Assembly: GCA_964585305.1 (NCBI GenBank) | Contig: CAZPDM010000077.1 | Span: 1 to 21,862, forward strand | Reading direction: 5' to 3' | Source of the DNA: CAZPDM01 sp964585305 | Lineage (GTDB): Bacteria; Planctomycetota; Uabimicrobiia; Uabimicrobiales; JABWCH01 | Length of the DNA stretch: 21,862 nt | The notes under the pieces: generated by a model | Told to the model about the DNA's origin: nothing | The model's input: only the letters and a program-made list of their open reading frames with translations | Databases searched by the model: none | Program-made: the position numbers and the translations under genes | Part shown: piece after piece, positions 1-8,650 of the stretch | Position numbering within the stretch: position 1 is the stretch's first letter | How the letters are laid out: every line of letters starts with the position of its first letter

Positions 1-3000
1 TAAAGTTTTATATTTTTTCCCTTTGCTTTCTTACGTTAGCGTTCTTGCCGCTAAGTTGTTTTAGCCAAGTTGATCCAGTACAAAATGCAAAAAATCCTTG
101 GCAGGAGGTTCAACAATTGCAAGATGAGCAGAAATATCAAGAAGCTGCTGAAAAAGTAGAAAAGATTTACGAAAAAGCCAAACTTGATCAAAATCAAGAT
201 GAATGGACAAAATCTTTTTTACGCCTTGTGGCATTAAAACGTGGTCTGCATAGCTACGAAACTGCTGTGCGATTTATGCTTGAAAATGCTTGGCCAACTG
301 AGACAAAATACAAAGCACTTATTCATTTATTCTACGCTACTACTCTAATGGACTATTACCAAAATTATTCTTGGGAAATCAATAGTCGTGAAAAGGTAGT
401 ATCTCAAAAAGGTGTGGATTTAAAAAAATGGGCTGCTTACGATATTTTTGATGAGATCAACCGTAATTATGCTCTCAGTTATCAATATCGTGAATTACTC
501 AGTACGTTAAAAGTGAAGGAATATCAAGAGTATATTCAAAGAAATGGTTATCCTGATCATATTGCCGCAACTCTTTATGATTTTTTGATCTATCAATGGT
601 CTCAATTTCTAGCTAATACAAATACTTGGAGGCCAACAGAACTTAAAGAGAAACATTTGCTAGATTTTGACATGTTAGCAAATCACCCAAATCAACGTCA
701 AGCGCAAACTGATGAATTTTTCAGCGAAGTGAAAAATCATCCTATTATCAGAATGGTTTATTTGCTGGATAATTTATATCGCTGGAACATGGAAAAGAAA
801 TTATACGAATCTGCACTAGAAACTCAATTGATTCGCTTATCTTATTTAGCTCCTGTATTTGAAAGCCCAGAAAAACTCCAAGTTTTGATTGATAAAATCC
901 AGGAAATTTTAAAAGACTATACTCAATATCCTTGGTGGGCAACAGGCCAATTCCAATATGCCAGCCTGTTACAACGCAAAGGCAATTTAGTTGCTGCTCA
1001 TAATGCTTCTATGGATGGCTATGAACGTTATCCACAAAGTGTTGGCGGACAAAGATGCTTCTATTTAGCAAAATCTATTGAAGCTCCGTCTTTAGATTTA
1101 GATAGTATGAGTTTGGATAAACCTAACGCAACATCTATTAAAATTTCATATAAAAATTTAACTAAAGTTCATTTCCGAGCATACCGATTAGATTTTGAAA
1201 AATGGATCAATAGAAAACAACGTTGGCCAGGCAGTATGTATCGCGAAGATGTTGAAACAATGATGCGCAGTAAAATTGAAGCTGCATGGGAACTTCCTTT
1301 AGAAGAATGCGGGGATTATAAAACGCATACCGCATACAGCAATACTCCAGAAAAGCTAAAATATGGATTTTATCTTATTGTTGCTTCAGCAAAAGAAGAT
1401 TTTTCTAAATCTCAAAACAAAATTGCTTGCCAATATTTGCTTTTAACTGAATTAGTAACGACATTACATCAACGAGAAAGAGGCTGGGAAATTTTTGTTC
1501 ATAATGGAAAAAATGGAATGCCTATTTCTGATGCAACAATAACTTTATATCAATATCAGTATGATAGAGGTATGGAAGTAGTTCATGTTGCAACTACTGG
1601 CGTTAATGGAAGTATATTTGTTGAAAATAGCGATCGATATTATAGTAATATTTTTATAGTTGTACGCAAAGATAAACAAATTTCATGGGATAGTAATAGC
1701 ATGTATCTTAATCGTTGGTATGGTAGCAATACTACGGTTCAAGGATGCTTTATCTATACCGATCGCAGCATTTATCGCCCATTACAAAAGATGTATGTTA
1801 AAGTTATGGCTTACCAGGGAAATAGCGCGAATGGGAAATATGAAGTTTTATCCAATAGCTCTCTTAAACTCAATTTTGCTGATCCAAATGGTAAAGAAAT
1901 TTCTAGTGTCGAATTAAAAACCAATGATTATGGAACAGCTACAACAGAGTTCGAAATTCCTAAAGGCCGTGTTCTTGGCCAATATCGTTTGTATTGTAAT
2001 ACTGGCAATGCAAGAGGCTATAGCACGGTTCGAGTAGAAGAATACAAACGTCCTACATTTGAAGTCAAACTTGACAAACCAAAAGAAGCTATTCGTTTAA
2101 ATGATGCTGCCAAAATTACTGGGCAAGCGATGTACTACTTTGGACTACCAGTAACTGCGGGAAAAGTAAATTATAGAGTTACACGTGTTCCAATATGGCC
2201 TTGGTGGTACTGGTGGTTCTATCCACGCCAAAATGAAAATCGTTATACCTACGAAATTGCAGCCGGTCAAACAAATTTGGATGCAGAAGGAAAATTTACA
2301 GTTCCTTTTACTCCCAAAGCTGATTCAAGTTTAAAAAATCGTGATATTTACTACAACTTCAAAGTTGCTGTTGAAATTACCGATGAAGGCGGCGAAACTC
2401 GAACAAGTGATAGTGCTTATCCTATTGGATTTGTCGCAGTAAAAGCCTCATACAGTCTTCCTCAGAATTTTTTTATCCCAGAAGATACAATTGAAATCAC
2501 AATCACACGAGCAGATCTAAGTGATGTTCCTTTAGCAGGAGTTGGCTCATATCGTCTGGTAGAATTACAACAACCTAAAGAAGTTCTAACTCCGGATAAA
2601 TTTCCTGTAATGATTAGCGAAGATGAAAAATCTACTGATGGAGATAAAAAACGTCCTCGTTGGGAATCGGATAAAAGTTTAGCAGAATATCTTTATTGTT
2701 TTAATGATGGAAATGTTGTCAATAAAGGCGAGCTAAATCATAATTCTGAAGGCCAAGCAGTTGTTTCTTTAAACAAATTAACTGCTGGAGCATACCGACT
2801 ATATTATACTACTAAAGATCGTTGGGGCAGTGATTATGAAACGCGAAAAGAATTTATTGTTGCAGGAAATAATCTTAAACTAAATATTCCATTCTTTTTA
2901 ATGACACAAAAAAATCATTATAAAGTAGGAGAAAAAGCTGTAATTTTCTATGGTTCAGGTTTTGAAAAACCAGTTTTCTATCTTGAAACTCAACAAAATA

Positions 3001-6000
3001 TTAAACTTTATGGACATCTTCCACGGCAAAAAACACAATTACAGGAAATCCCTATTACAGAAACTTTCCGCGGTGGATTTAGTTTGCGAGTTTGGGGTGT
3101 TGAAGATTATCGTCTGTATCGCCAGGAAGAAAATATTTATGTTCCTTGGGATAACAAAAACCTAAATATTTCTTTTAGTACCTTCCGCGATTTATTGCAA
3201 CCCGGACAAAAAGAAACATGGACTGTTAATATTACTGGACCAAAATCTGAAAAAGTTGCTGCTGAAGTCTTAGCCTATATGTACGATCGTAGTTTAGACT
3301 TTTTCGTACCACATTCCTATCCACAAATTGGTTCTTTATATCCTTATAAAATGGGACTTACCTCTCTTAGTACAAATTTAAGTATGCGTCGTTTTACTGA
3401 TTTGTATTATAGCTGGTATAATTTGCCATACTATCCTAGTTGGGGACCAGATCGATTCTATTTCTTCGATAGCTACCCTATTGGCGGATTAGGAGCACGA
3501 GGCTATTGGGCAGGTCAAGTAATGGAAGATGGGATGGTAGAAGAAGCACCCTCTGGTGCTGTACGTACCCGTAATAGCGTCGCAAAATCAGAAGTAAAAA
3601 TGATGGCTAAGGCAAATGGCAATGCTCCAATGCCTGCACCACAAGTTGCTGCTCCTGTAACTACTGCTGAAGCACCAGGAGAACCTGCACAACCAGAAGC
3701 AGCACCAGCGGCAGAGCCTACTGCTATTCGCAGTAATTTTGCAGAAACTGCTTTCTTCCAACCACAACTTTTAACAGATTCTAAAGGAAATGTTAAAATA
3801 GAATTCCAAATTCCAGACAGTGTTACATCTTGGAATTTCTATGTTCATGCAATGACAAAAGACCTTTGCTTTATGACTGAAAAACGGGAAGTTGTAACAC
3901 GCAAGAACTTAATGATTCGTCCTTATTTACCAAGATTCTTCCGTGAAGGCGATGCCGCTATTCTAAAAGTCATGGTCAATAATGCAACAGATGAGGCAAT
4001 GGAAGGAACAGTAAACATTGCTATATTAGATGCTGATACTCAAGAAGACAAAACAAAGGACTTTGGAATCAGCACATTGGAACTTCCTTGGAAGATGGCG
4101 GGTAAAGGAAGTACAACTGTATCTTGGCCACTCGTTGCTCCACACGGAATTCGGACTTACGCTTTTAAGATTGTTGGAAAATCTAAAAATTATCAAGACG
4201 GTGAATTGCGTCCATTGCCAGTTTTACCTAGTCGTATTCATCTGGTACAATCTAAATTTATTACATTAAAAAATGATCAAACAAGAAGCATGTATCTTGC
4301 TGATCTTGAAAAATCTATCGAAGACGATACTCTTGTCCACCAATCTCTAGTTGTAAGTGTAGATGCGCAATTGCTATATTCTGTCTTACAAGCCTTACCC
4401 TATCTTACTCAATATCCTTATGAATGCGTAGAACAAACTCTCAATCGTTTCTTATGTACAGGAATGATCAGCTCTCTATACGAACAATATCCAGCTATTG
4501 CAAAAATGGCGCAAGATTTTTCTAAACGTCAAACCCAATTGCAACCTTGGCTCAAAGATGATGCAAATCGCAAGATGACTTTGGAAGAAACTCCATGGTT
4601 GAATTTGGCAGAAGGCGGCAATAAGGATATGGATCAATTGATAAATGTTCTAGATCCTAAAATTGCTAAGGCACAACGTGAAGATAGCTTGCAAAAATTG
4701 CAAAAAGCTCAATATAGTGATGGCGCATTCCCCTGGTGGGCAGGTGGTCCTCCAAGTCCATATATTACTTTGTACATGTTACATGGTTTTGCTAAAGCTC
4801 AGGAATTTAAAGTAGATATTCCTGCTGACATGATTCGAAATGCCTGGGGATATGTAGGAAGATATATTCACAACGAAACAAATTGGTTGATCCCAGAAAA
4901 TTATCATTTCCTTACCTTCCTTAACTATGTATTATCCTGTTATAAAGATGCAAGTCTTTATGAACACGCTTTTTCTCAAGAAGAACGCAAGCAAATGCTT
5001 GACTTTAGCTTTGCACATTGGAAACAGATGTGCCCATATTTAAAAGCATACCTTTCCTTAACCTTACACCGTATGGATCGTAACAAAGATGCCAAACTTA
5101 TTCTTGAAAGCATTATGGATAGTTCAATCACACGCGAAGATGAAGGAACTTTCTGGGCAGCAGAAGATAGAAGCTGGCTTTGGTACAATGATACAATCGA
5201 GTCACATGCTTTTACTTTGCGTTGTTTAGCAGAAGTGAAATCTGTTGATGAAAAACAAGTAGATGGCATGATTCTTTGGCTACTTCTTAATAAAAAGTGT
5301 AACCAATGGAAATCTACTCGTGCAACTGCTGAAGTTGTTTATACCTTGGTTTATATCTTAGATCGTCAAAATGCCCTTGGCAAAAAAGAAACTTGTCAAC
5401 TTGTTGTTGGTCCAAAAACCCACGATTTAGTATTTGAACCCGATACTTACACTGGTGCGCATCAACAATTTGTTACTTTAGGTAAAGAAATTGATCCTAA
5501 AACAATGGCCAAAGTACAAGTCAGTAAGACTGGCCCAGGTTTTATGTTTGCTTCTATGGCATGGCACTATTCTACAGAAAAAATGCCAACCGAAGAACGT
5601 GGAGATTTCTTAAAAATTTCACGTAAATATTTCCTTCGCAAACATGAAGGCAGCGAATATGTATTAAAACCATTAGAAGACTCAAATGTTACGTTATCTG
5701 TAGGAGATCAAGTAGAAGTACATGTTAGCATCAGCAGCAAACATCAAATGGAATATGTCCATCTTCGCGATCCACGCGCTGCTGGATTTGAACCCGAAAC
5801 TACAAAAAGCGGCCATAAATGGGACTTAGGAATTTACTGGTACGAAGAAGTACGTGATTCCGGAACCAATTTCTTCTTTGAATGGCTGCCGCAAGGCGAA
5901 TACAATTTCAAATATAGACTCCGTGCTACGATGGCGGGTGAATTCCGAGTTGGTCCCGCTACCATACAAGGCATGTACGCTCCAGAATTTGCAGCATTTT

Positions 6001-6029
6001 CTACAGGCCAAGTAATTTCGATTAAATAG
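1..6029 (+). CDS. Alpha-2-macroglobulin family protein, 5' end cut by window edge
   Basis: The reading frame is open from nt 3 (2008 codons visible) to TAG at 6027-6029. The TTG at 45 is not the likely start: upstream in-frame codons encode a hydrophobic signal-peptide core ending ...FLPLSCFSQ, so the initiator lies just left of the window. The N-terminal third is helical. An MG2-like strand (TDRSIYRPLQKMYVKV) begins near nt 1758. An Ala/Pro-rich linker covers about nt 3610-3725, followed by the A2M domain (FFQPQLLTDSKGNVKIEFQI, about nt 3750-3810). The thioester motif CVEQ is intact at nt 4425-4436, and the C-terminal MG10-like end (LPQGEYNFKYRL to MYAPEF) follows Bacteroidetes/PVC homologues. 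Family members trap attacking proteases by a covalent thioester at the periplasm or surface. An aromatic patch (WPWWYWWFYP) lies near nt 2200. The PbpC partner often beside bacterial A2M genes is not on the visible side. Confidence 0.95.
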   Translation, partial: KFYIFSLCFLTLAFLPLSCFSQVDPVQNAKNPWQEVQQLQDEQKYQEAAEKVEKIYEKAKLDQNQDEWTKSFLRLVALKRGLHSYETAVRFMLENAWPTETKYKALIHLFYATTLMDYYQNYSWEINSREKVVSQKGVDLKKWAAYDIFDEINRNYALSYQYRELLSTLKVKEYQEYIQRNGYPDHIAATLYDFLIYQWSQFLANTNTWRPTELKEKHLLDFDMLANHPNQRQAQTDEFFSEVKNHPIIRMVYLLDNLYRWNMEKKLYESALETQLIRLSYLAPVFESPEKLQVLIDKIQEILKDYTQYPWWATGQFQYASLLQRKGNLVAAHNASMDGYERYPQSVGGQRCFYLAKSIEAPSLDLDSMSLDKPNATSIKISYKNLTKVHFRAYRLDFEKWINRKQRWPGSMYREDVETMMRSKIEAAWELPLEECGDYKTHTAYSNTPEKLKYGFYLIVASAKEDFSKSQNKIACQYLLLTELVTTLHQRERGWEIFVHNGKNGMPISDATITLYQYQYDRGMEVVHVATTGVNGSIFVENSDRYYSNIFIVVRKDKQISWDSNSMYLNRWYGSNTTVQGCFIYTDRSIYRPLQKMYVKVMAYQGNSANGKYEVLSNSSLKLNFADPNGKEISSVELKTNDYGTATTEFEIPKGRVLGQYRLYCNTGNARGYSTVRVEEYKRPTFEVKLDKPKEAIRLNDAAKITGQAMYYFGLPVTAGKVNYRVTRVPIWPWWYWWFYPRQNENRYTYEIAAGQTNLDAEGKFTVPFTPKADSSLKNRDIYYNFKVAVEITDEGGETRTSDSAYPIGFVAVKASYSLPQNFFIPEDTIEITITRADLSDVPLAGVGSYRLVELQQPKEVLTPDKFPVMISEDEKSTDGDKKRPRWESDKSLAEYLYCFNDGNVVNKGELNHNSEGQAVVSLNKLTAGAYRLYYTTKDRWGSDYETRKEFIVAGNNLKLNIPFFLMTQKNHYKVGEKAVIFYGSGFEKPVFYLETQQNIKLYGHLPRQKTQLQEIPITETFRGGFSLRVWGVEDYRLYRQEENIYVPWDNKNLNISFSTFRDLLQPGQKETWTVNITGPKSEKVAAEVLAYMYDRSLDFFVPHSYPQIGSLYPYKMGLTSLSTNLSMRRFTDLYYSWYNLPYYPSWGPDRFYFFDSYPIGGLGARGYWAGQVMEDGMVEEAPSGAVRTRNSVAKSEVKMMAKANGNAPMPAPQVAAPVTTAEAPGEPAQPEAAPAAEPTAIRSNFAETAFFQPQLLTDSKGNVKIEFQIPDSVTSWNFYVHAMTKDLCFMTEKREVVTRKNLMIRPYLPRFFREGDAAILKVMVNNATDEAMEGTVNIAILDADTQEDKTKDFGISTLELPWKMAGKGSTTVSWPLVAPHGIRTYAFKIVGKSKNYQDGELRPLPVLPSRIHLVQSKFITLKNDQTRSMYLADLEKSIEDDTLVHQSLVVSVDAQLLYSVLQALPYLTQYPYECVEQTLNRFLCTGMISSLYEQYPAIAKMAQDFSKRQTQLQPWLKDDANRKMTLEETPWLNLAEGGNKDMDQLINVLDPKIAKAQREDSLQKLQKAQYSDGAFPWWAGGPPSPYITLYMLHGFAKAQEFKVDIPADMIRNAWGYVGRYIHNETNWLIPENYHFLTFLNYVLSCYKDASLYEHAFSQEERKQMLDFSFAHWKQMCPYLKAYLSLTLHRMDRNKDAKLILESIMDSSITREDEGTFWAAEDRSWLWYNDTIESHAFTLRCLAEVKSVDEKQVDGMILWLLLNKKCNQWKSTRATAEVVYTLVYILDRQNALGKKETCQLVVGPKTHDLVFEPDTYTGAHQQFVTLGKEIDPKTMAKVQVSKTGPGFMFASMAWHYSTEKMPTEERGDFLKISRKYFLRKHEGSEYVLKPLEDSNVTLSVGDQVEVHVSISSKHQMEYVHLRDPRAAGFEPETTKSGHKWDLGIYWYEEVRDSGTNFFFEWLPQGEYNFKYRLRATMAGEFRVGPATIQGMYAPEFAAFSTGQVISIK

Positions 6030-6039
6030 AATATTTTTT

Positions 6040-6080
6040 AATACAAAAAAGGACGCTAGTTAAGCGTCCTTTTTTGTATT
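6040..6080. terminator. Bidirectional rho-independent terminator
   Basis: Perfect 18-bp inverted repeat (6040-6057 with 6063-6080) around the 5-nt loop AGTTA. The GC core GGACGCT/AGCGTCC is flanked by A6 and T6 tracts, so each strand reads a stem followed by a U-run. It lies 11 nt after the A2M stop and 17 nt from the stop of the convergent PEP-CTERM gene, and can serve both. Confidence 0.92.
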
Positions 6081-6096
6081 GTTGCCATTTTTTTAC

Positions 6097-6789
6097 TTAT
6101 TTTCTCTTTAAAATAGCCAAAAACATGCTTCCCAAAATTCCAAGAAAAATTGTATTAGGTTCGGGAATTGTAGAAAATTGAAAGTTTGCTATGGCAATAT
6201 CATCACCAGTGCTATCATCATCGTATTGTACCCAACCAATTGGCTTATCACTAATGACACCAAGAAATACTTTTGTTCCTGGTGAATTAGGAATGCTTGC
6301 ACCTGAGATTGTACCTAGCAAGCTACCATCATGGGCATAAACGGAAAATGAATCGATTGTTCCTTCATTATCACACAACAAAAATCCAAAAGCATAAACA
6401 TACTCACCACCTAGAAATTGTATTTTCCAATCATCATTTTCATAGTTATCTATATCACCAATAGAAAGTGCATTATCATAAGCAACAGGATTTCCAGAAG
6501 ATTCTTCATCATCAAAAGTAATTCCTGCTCCAGATTGCAGTGCTGTAAGGCGAAAATCAAAACCCAAACCTGTATTTGCAGCACGCCAAGTTAAAGTACC
6601 TGAGATTCCTGTATTTACTCCTGGTGTAGCAACTACTTCATCTGATTTCACAACATTTGCTGCCGTTGTTACTAATGATACATAACTTCCAACTGTGTTC
6701 TGCCAAGTTGTTTGGTTTGTGTAAAATATAGTTGCTGCATAAGAAGATGGTATTATAAACAATATAGCAAGAAAAAATATTTTATGCAT
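6097..6789 (-). CDS. PEP-CTERM sorting domain-containing secreted protein
   Basis: 230 aa. The signal peptide (MHKIFFLAILFIIPSSYA) is followed by a beta-rich, acidic domain. The C-terminus is a complete PEP-CTERM signal: Ile-Pro-Glu-Pro, a hydrophobic stretch (NTIFLGILGSMFLAIL) and the basic tail KRK. In the known system an exosortase recognises this tripartite tail and processes the protein for surface or extracellular-polysaccharide association; no exosortase gene is in this window. The ATG at 6789 has a good ribosome site (AGGAG, about 6 nt upstream). A TATAAT hexamer lies upstream on the same strand (6830-6835), but no convincing -35 box accompanies it. The body has the general look of PEP-CTERM proteins with a lectin-like or jelly-roll fold, and its ligand cannot be read from sequence. 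It converges with the A2M gene. Confidence 0.87.
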   Translation of the reverse strand: MHKIFFLAILFIIPSSYAATIFYTNQTTWQNTVGSYVSLVTTAANVVKSDEVVATPGVNTGISGTLTWRAANTGLGFDFRLTALQSGAGITFDDEESSGNPVAYDNALSIGDIDNYENDDWKIQFLGGEYVYAFGFLLCDNEGTIDSFSVYAHDGSLLGTISGASIPNSPGTKVFLGVISDKPIGWVQYDDDSTGDDIAIANFQFSTIPEPNTIFLGILGSMFLAILKRK

Positions 6790-6895
6790 AATCAGCTCCT
6801 AATCTGTATAGATTTAAAAATTAAGCAAAATTATAGAATTATTGGCATTCAAATATCTGTCATATTGAAAAAAATGTATAAGAGATCCCACTTTT

Positions 6896-7939
6896 TTAAG
6901 CTAATCTTTGTAATTGCGGCCATAAAATAACAACCATAGCAATTAAAAGAAGAAGAATTGTTACTAACAAAGGCCATACTAATGCATCTTTTTGATTATA
7001 AGATATATTTTCATGCTCAACTTGCCAATTATTCCCATCATATCTCATTATACCAAAATAAGAATGAATCCACAGATTATTTTGAGAAAAATATAAAGAA
7101 AATGTATATTCATGATGAGGTAAATTATTATAATATTCTATTTTTTCCCAATCATTTTGAGAAAATTTATAAATTCCATCTCCATACTCAGAAGCTAAAA
7201 TTTCGCCTTGAAAATGAAGAATTGAGTAAACTCGATGAAATTGCTTTCCTGGTGCTATTCTCCAACATTGATAGAATGTATCAAAAAAGTAAATCCCAAA
7301 AACTGTAGCTAGCCAAGGCATTCCTTTATCATCCCATGTAAAGGACTGCGGACTTTTAGGCCAAAAAATTGGAGTAATAGGTAGTTTAGGTAAAACAAAC
7401 CATCTACGTCCATCAAAATAAGAAGTACCATTAAGCCACAACATATTATTTTGAGGAGATTTTTTAAGTAATCCAGCTTGTATATCTTGAGGATATGAAA
7501 ATTGTTCCCACCATGACTCATGATCATGGAAGCACCATAAGGCATTGTTTGCACTTAGCCAAATATCGCCTCGCCAACTTTCTATGCTTTCTACGCCTTG
7601 ATTTAATTGGCTAGGCAACATAAATACCCTCCAGTTATTACGAATTTGGTTATAGCAAACTAGTTGTGGAGGGATCAAGAGCCAAAAATTGCCTTCATCA
7701 TCCACAGCAGCAATATCTTGATTTTGCTCAATATTTAGCCAATCTGTATATATTACCCCTGGCATTTGTGACAATTTGTGCCATTGGGATTGCTCCACAC
7801 AATAGATAGTATCTGACAAAGCAATAAATATATAACGATCAGAAGCATCTAAGATAATGCCTGTAGAATTTTGAGTAAAGGATAAAGAAACTGTAAATAA
7901 ATATAAAATAAGAAAATATTTATAAAAAATGAATTTCAT
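6896..7939 (-). CDS. Secreted propeller-like protein with C-terminal membrane anchor
   Basis: 347 aa, not assigned to a named family. It has a signal peptide (about residues 1-23, ending SLSFTQ), then repeated blade-like segments with the pattern 'W/L-aromatic-x-G-I-x-x-aromatic-D' (GMPWLATVFGIYFFD, NNLWIHSYFGIMRYDGNNW, GDIWLSANNALWCF). This pattern resembles the two-component-regulator propeller repeats (Reg_prop) that form sensor beta-propellers. A single membrane segment (about residues 322-343, WPLLVTILLLLIAMVVIL) and a short tail end the protein, so most of it should face the periplasm or outside. There is no kinase or output domain. No strong Shine-Dalgarno precedes the ATG. The upstream spacer is occupied by the tmRNA terminator, so its promoter is unclear. 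The gene lies 106 nt upstream of the PEP-CTERM gene on the same strand. Confidence 0.7.
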   Translation of the reverse strand: MKFIFYKYFLILYLFTVSLSFTQNSTGIILDASDRYIFIALSDTIYCVEQSQWHKLSQMPGVIYTDWLNIEQNQDIAAVDDEGNFWLLIPPQLVCYNQIRNNWRVFMLPSQLNQGVESIESWRGDIWLSANNALWCFHDHESWWEQFSYPQDIQAGLLKKSPQNNMLWLNGTSYFDGRRWFVLPKLPITPIFWPKSPQSFTWDDKGMPWLATVFGIYFFDTFYQCWRIAPGKQFHRVYSILHFQGEILASEYGDGIYKFSQNDWEKIEYYNNLPHHEYTFSLYFSQNNLWIHSYFGIMRYDGNNWQVEHENISYNQKDALVWPLLVTILLLLIAMVVILWPQLQRLA

Positions 7940-7972
7940 ATATGGTTATCGCTTCCATTTTTTTAATATAAA

Positions 7973-7995
7973 AGCCCATCCATTTTGGATGGGCT
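7973..7995 (-). terminator. Rho-independent terminator of ssrA
   Basis: Inverted repeat AGCCCATCCA / TGGATGGGCT (7973-7982 with 7986-7995). Read on the minus strand the GC-rich stem is followed by TTTTATATT. It begins about 20 nt downstream of the tmRNA 3' end, the expected place for the ssrA terminator, and separates ssrA from the propeller-like gene. Confidence 0.82.
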
Positions 7996-8014
7996 AATTT
8001 GATAAAATCAAGTA

Positions 8015-8371
8015 TGGAGGCGGCGGGATTCGAACCCGCGTCCTGTGACAGCTTAATAAGAGCCTCTACGTTCATAGTCTATAATTTGATTTTCGCTGCA
8101 TAAACATCTACAGACAAATTTTTATGCAACTAGATTTATTTAGTTTCGCACAGATACTATAAAACATCATATCTGACTATCTTGCTGACTTCATCATATA
8201 CCCCACGCAAGAATAGGGATATAGATGTGGCACCTTTAATTAGGCAGCCATTTTGATTTGTGCATTATCCGCACTTAAAGTATTTGTATTCCAGGTTTTA
8301 ACGCGGCCACCTGGGTCCTCGGAACGCCACTCCTATCACAGCATTGCCCAGTCGATACCAGGTTCGCCCCC
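8015..8371 (-). ncRNA. ssrA: tmRNA (transfer-messenger RNA)
   Basis: One-piece tmRNA of 357 nt that rescues stalled ribosomes and tags the unfinished protein for proteolysis. The 5' end (GGGGGCG, then AACCTGGTATCGACTGG) pairs with the 3' acceptor strand CGCCTCC over seven pairs and includes G3-U70, the alanyl-tRNA synthetase identity pair. The T-arm is GCGGG-TTCGAAT-CCCGC. The discriminator A is at 8015 and the next template bases are TAC, so the CCA end is not encoded and must be added by nucleotidyltransferase. The tag reading frame is at 8240-8272: GCG GAT AAT GCA CAA ATC, then AAA ATG GCT GCC TAA, giving ADNAQIKMAA. It ends in MAA rather than the commoner LAA. The gene is divergent from the exchanger gene. 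Confidence 0.97.
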
Positions 8372-8395
8372 GAAGAATGTGTGAATGCGGATTAA

Positions 8396-8425
8396 AAATT
8401 AGGTTTTATTTTTGATTCTGGTCAA
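8396..8425 (-). promoter_or_regulatory. Proximal candidate ssrA promoter
   Basis: On the minus strand TTGACC (8420-8425), an 18-nt spacer and TAATTT (8396-8401). Initiation would fall near 8388, leaving a 5' leader of about 17 nt before the mature tmRNA end at 8371. This short leader, to be removed by RNase P, makes it the likelier of the two candidates despite a poorer -10 match. Confidence 0.5.
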
Positions 8426-8479
8426 TCTATTTTCCAAGTTGGAAAAGAAAACCTAATTTAACCGTAAATGGTTGCTAAA

Positions 8480-8508
8480 ATTTTAGCTTACTTTTAAAAG
8501 TAAGTCAA
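8480..8508 (-). promoter_or_regulatory. Distal strong sigma-70-like promoter with palindromic spacer
   Basis: On the minus strand TTGACT (8503-8508), an exact 17-nt spacer and TAAAAT (8480-8485). The spacer contains most of a perfect 18-bp palindrome, CTTACTTTTAAAAGTAAG (8487-8504), which also covers two bases of the -35 box. That is the geometry of an operator that blocks polymerase. Initiation near 8473 would give ssrA a leader of about 100 nt. Confidence 0.55.
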
Positions 8509-8650
8509 GAAAAATTTTAAAAAATAAAAAAAATTTTTTTTCACTTAATTATTCCCAAATTTTTGATTAAATAGTATTTTCATTAAAGCTAGGTTTACTA
8601 AGTTTATCGTTTATTTCAAAAGATTTTTTCTTTTTTAGAAAGGAACTACT

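Larger units (their letters stand above)
8372..8650. other. Divergent intergenic region between ssrA and the exchanger gene
   Basis: 279 bp without a gene. The ssrA-proximal half holds the two candidate promoters. The middle (about 8508-8541) is a run of A and T tracts that could be intrinsically curved. The exchanger-proximal half contains a TTGATT (8563-8568) but no well-spaced -10 hexamer, so the exchanger promoter was not identified. No small reading frame with a ribosome site was seen. Confidence 0.6.

Noticed and set aside
45..47. TTG as start codon of the macroglobulin
   Set aside because: In-frame upstream codons to the window edge encode the core of a signal peptide, and no ribosome site precedes the TTG.
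6958..7308. Plus-strand 116-codon frame opposite the propeller-like gene
   Set aside because: Low-complexity composition and no ribosome site; the minus-strand gene has a signal peptide, repeats and a membrane anchor.
8015..8045. Separate tRNA gene at the T-arm sequence
   Set aside because: The T-arm and acceptor strand belong to the tmRNA; no D-arm or anticodon arm is adjacent, and the partner acceptor strand is at 8365-8371.
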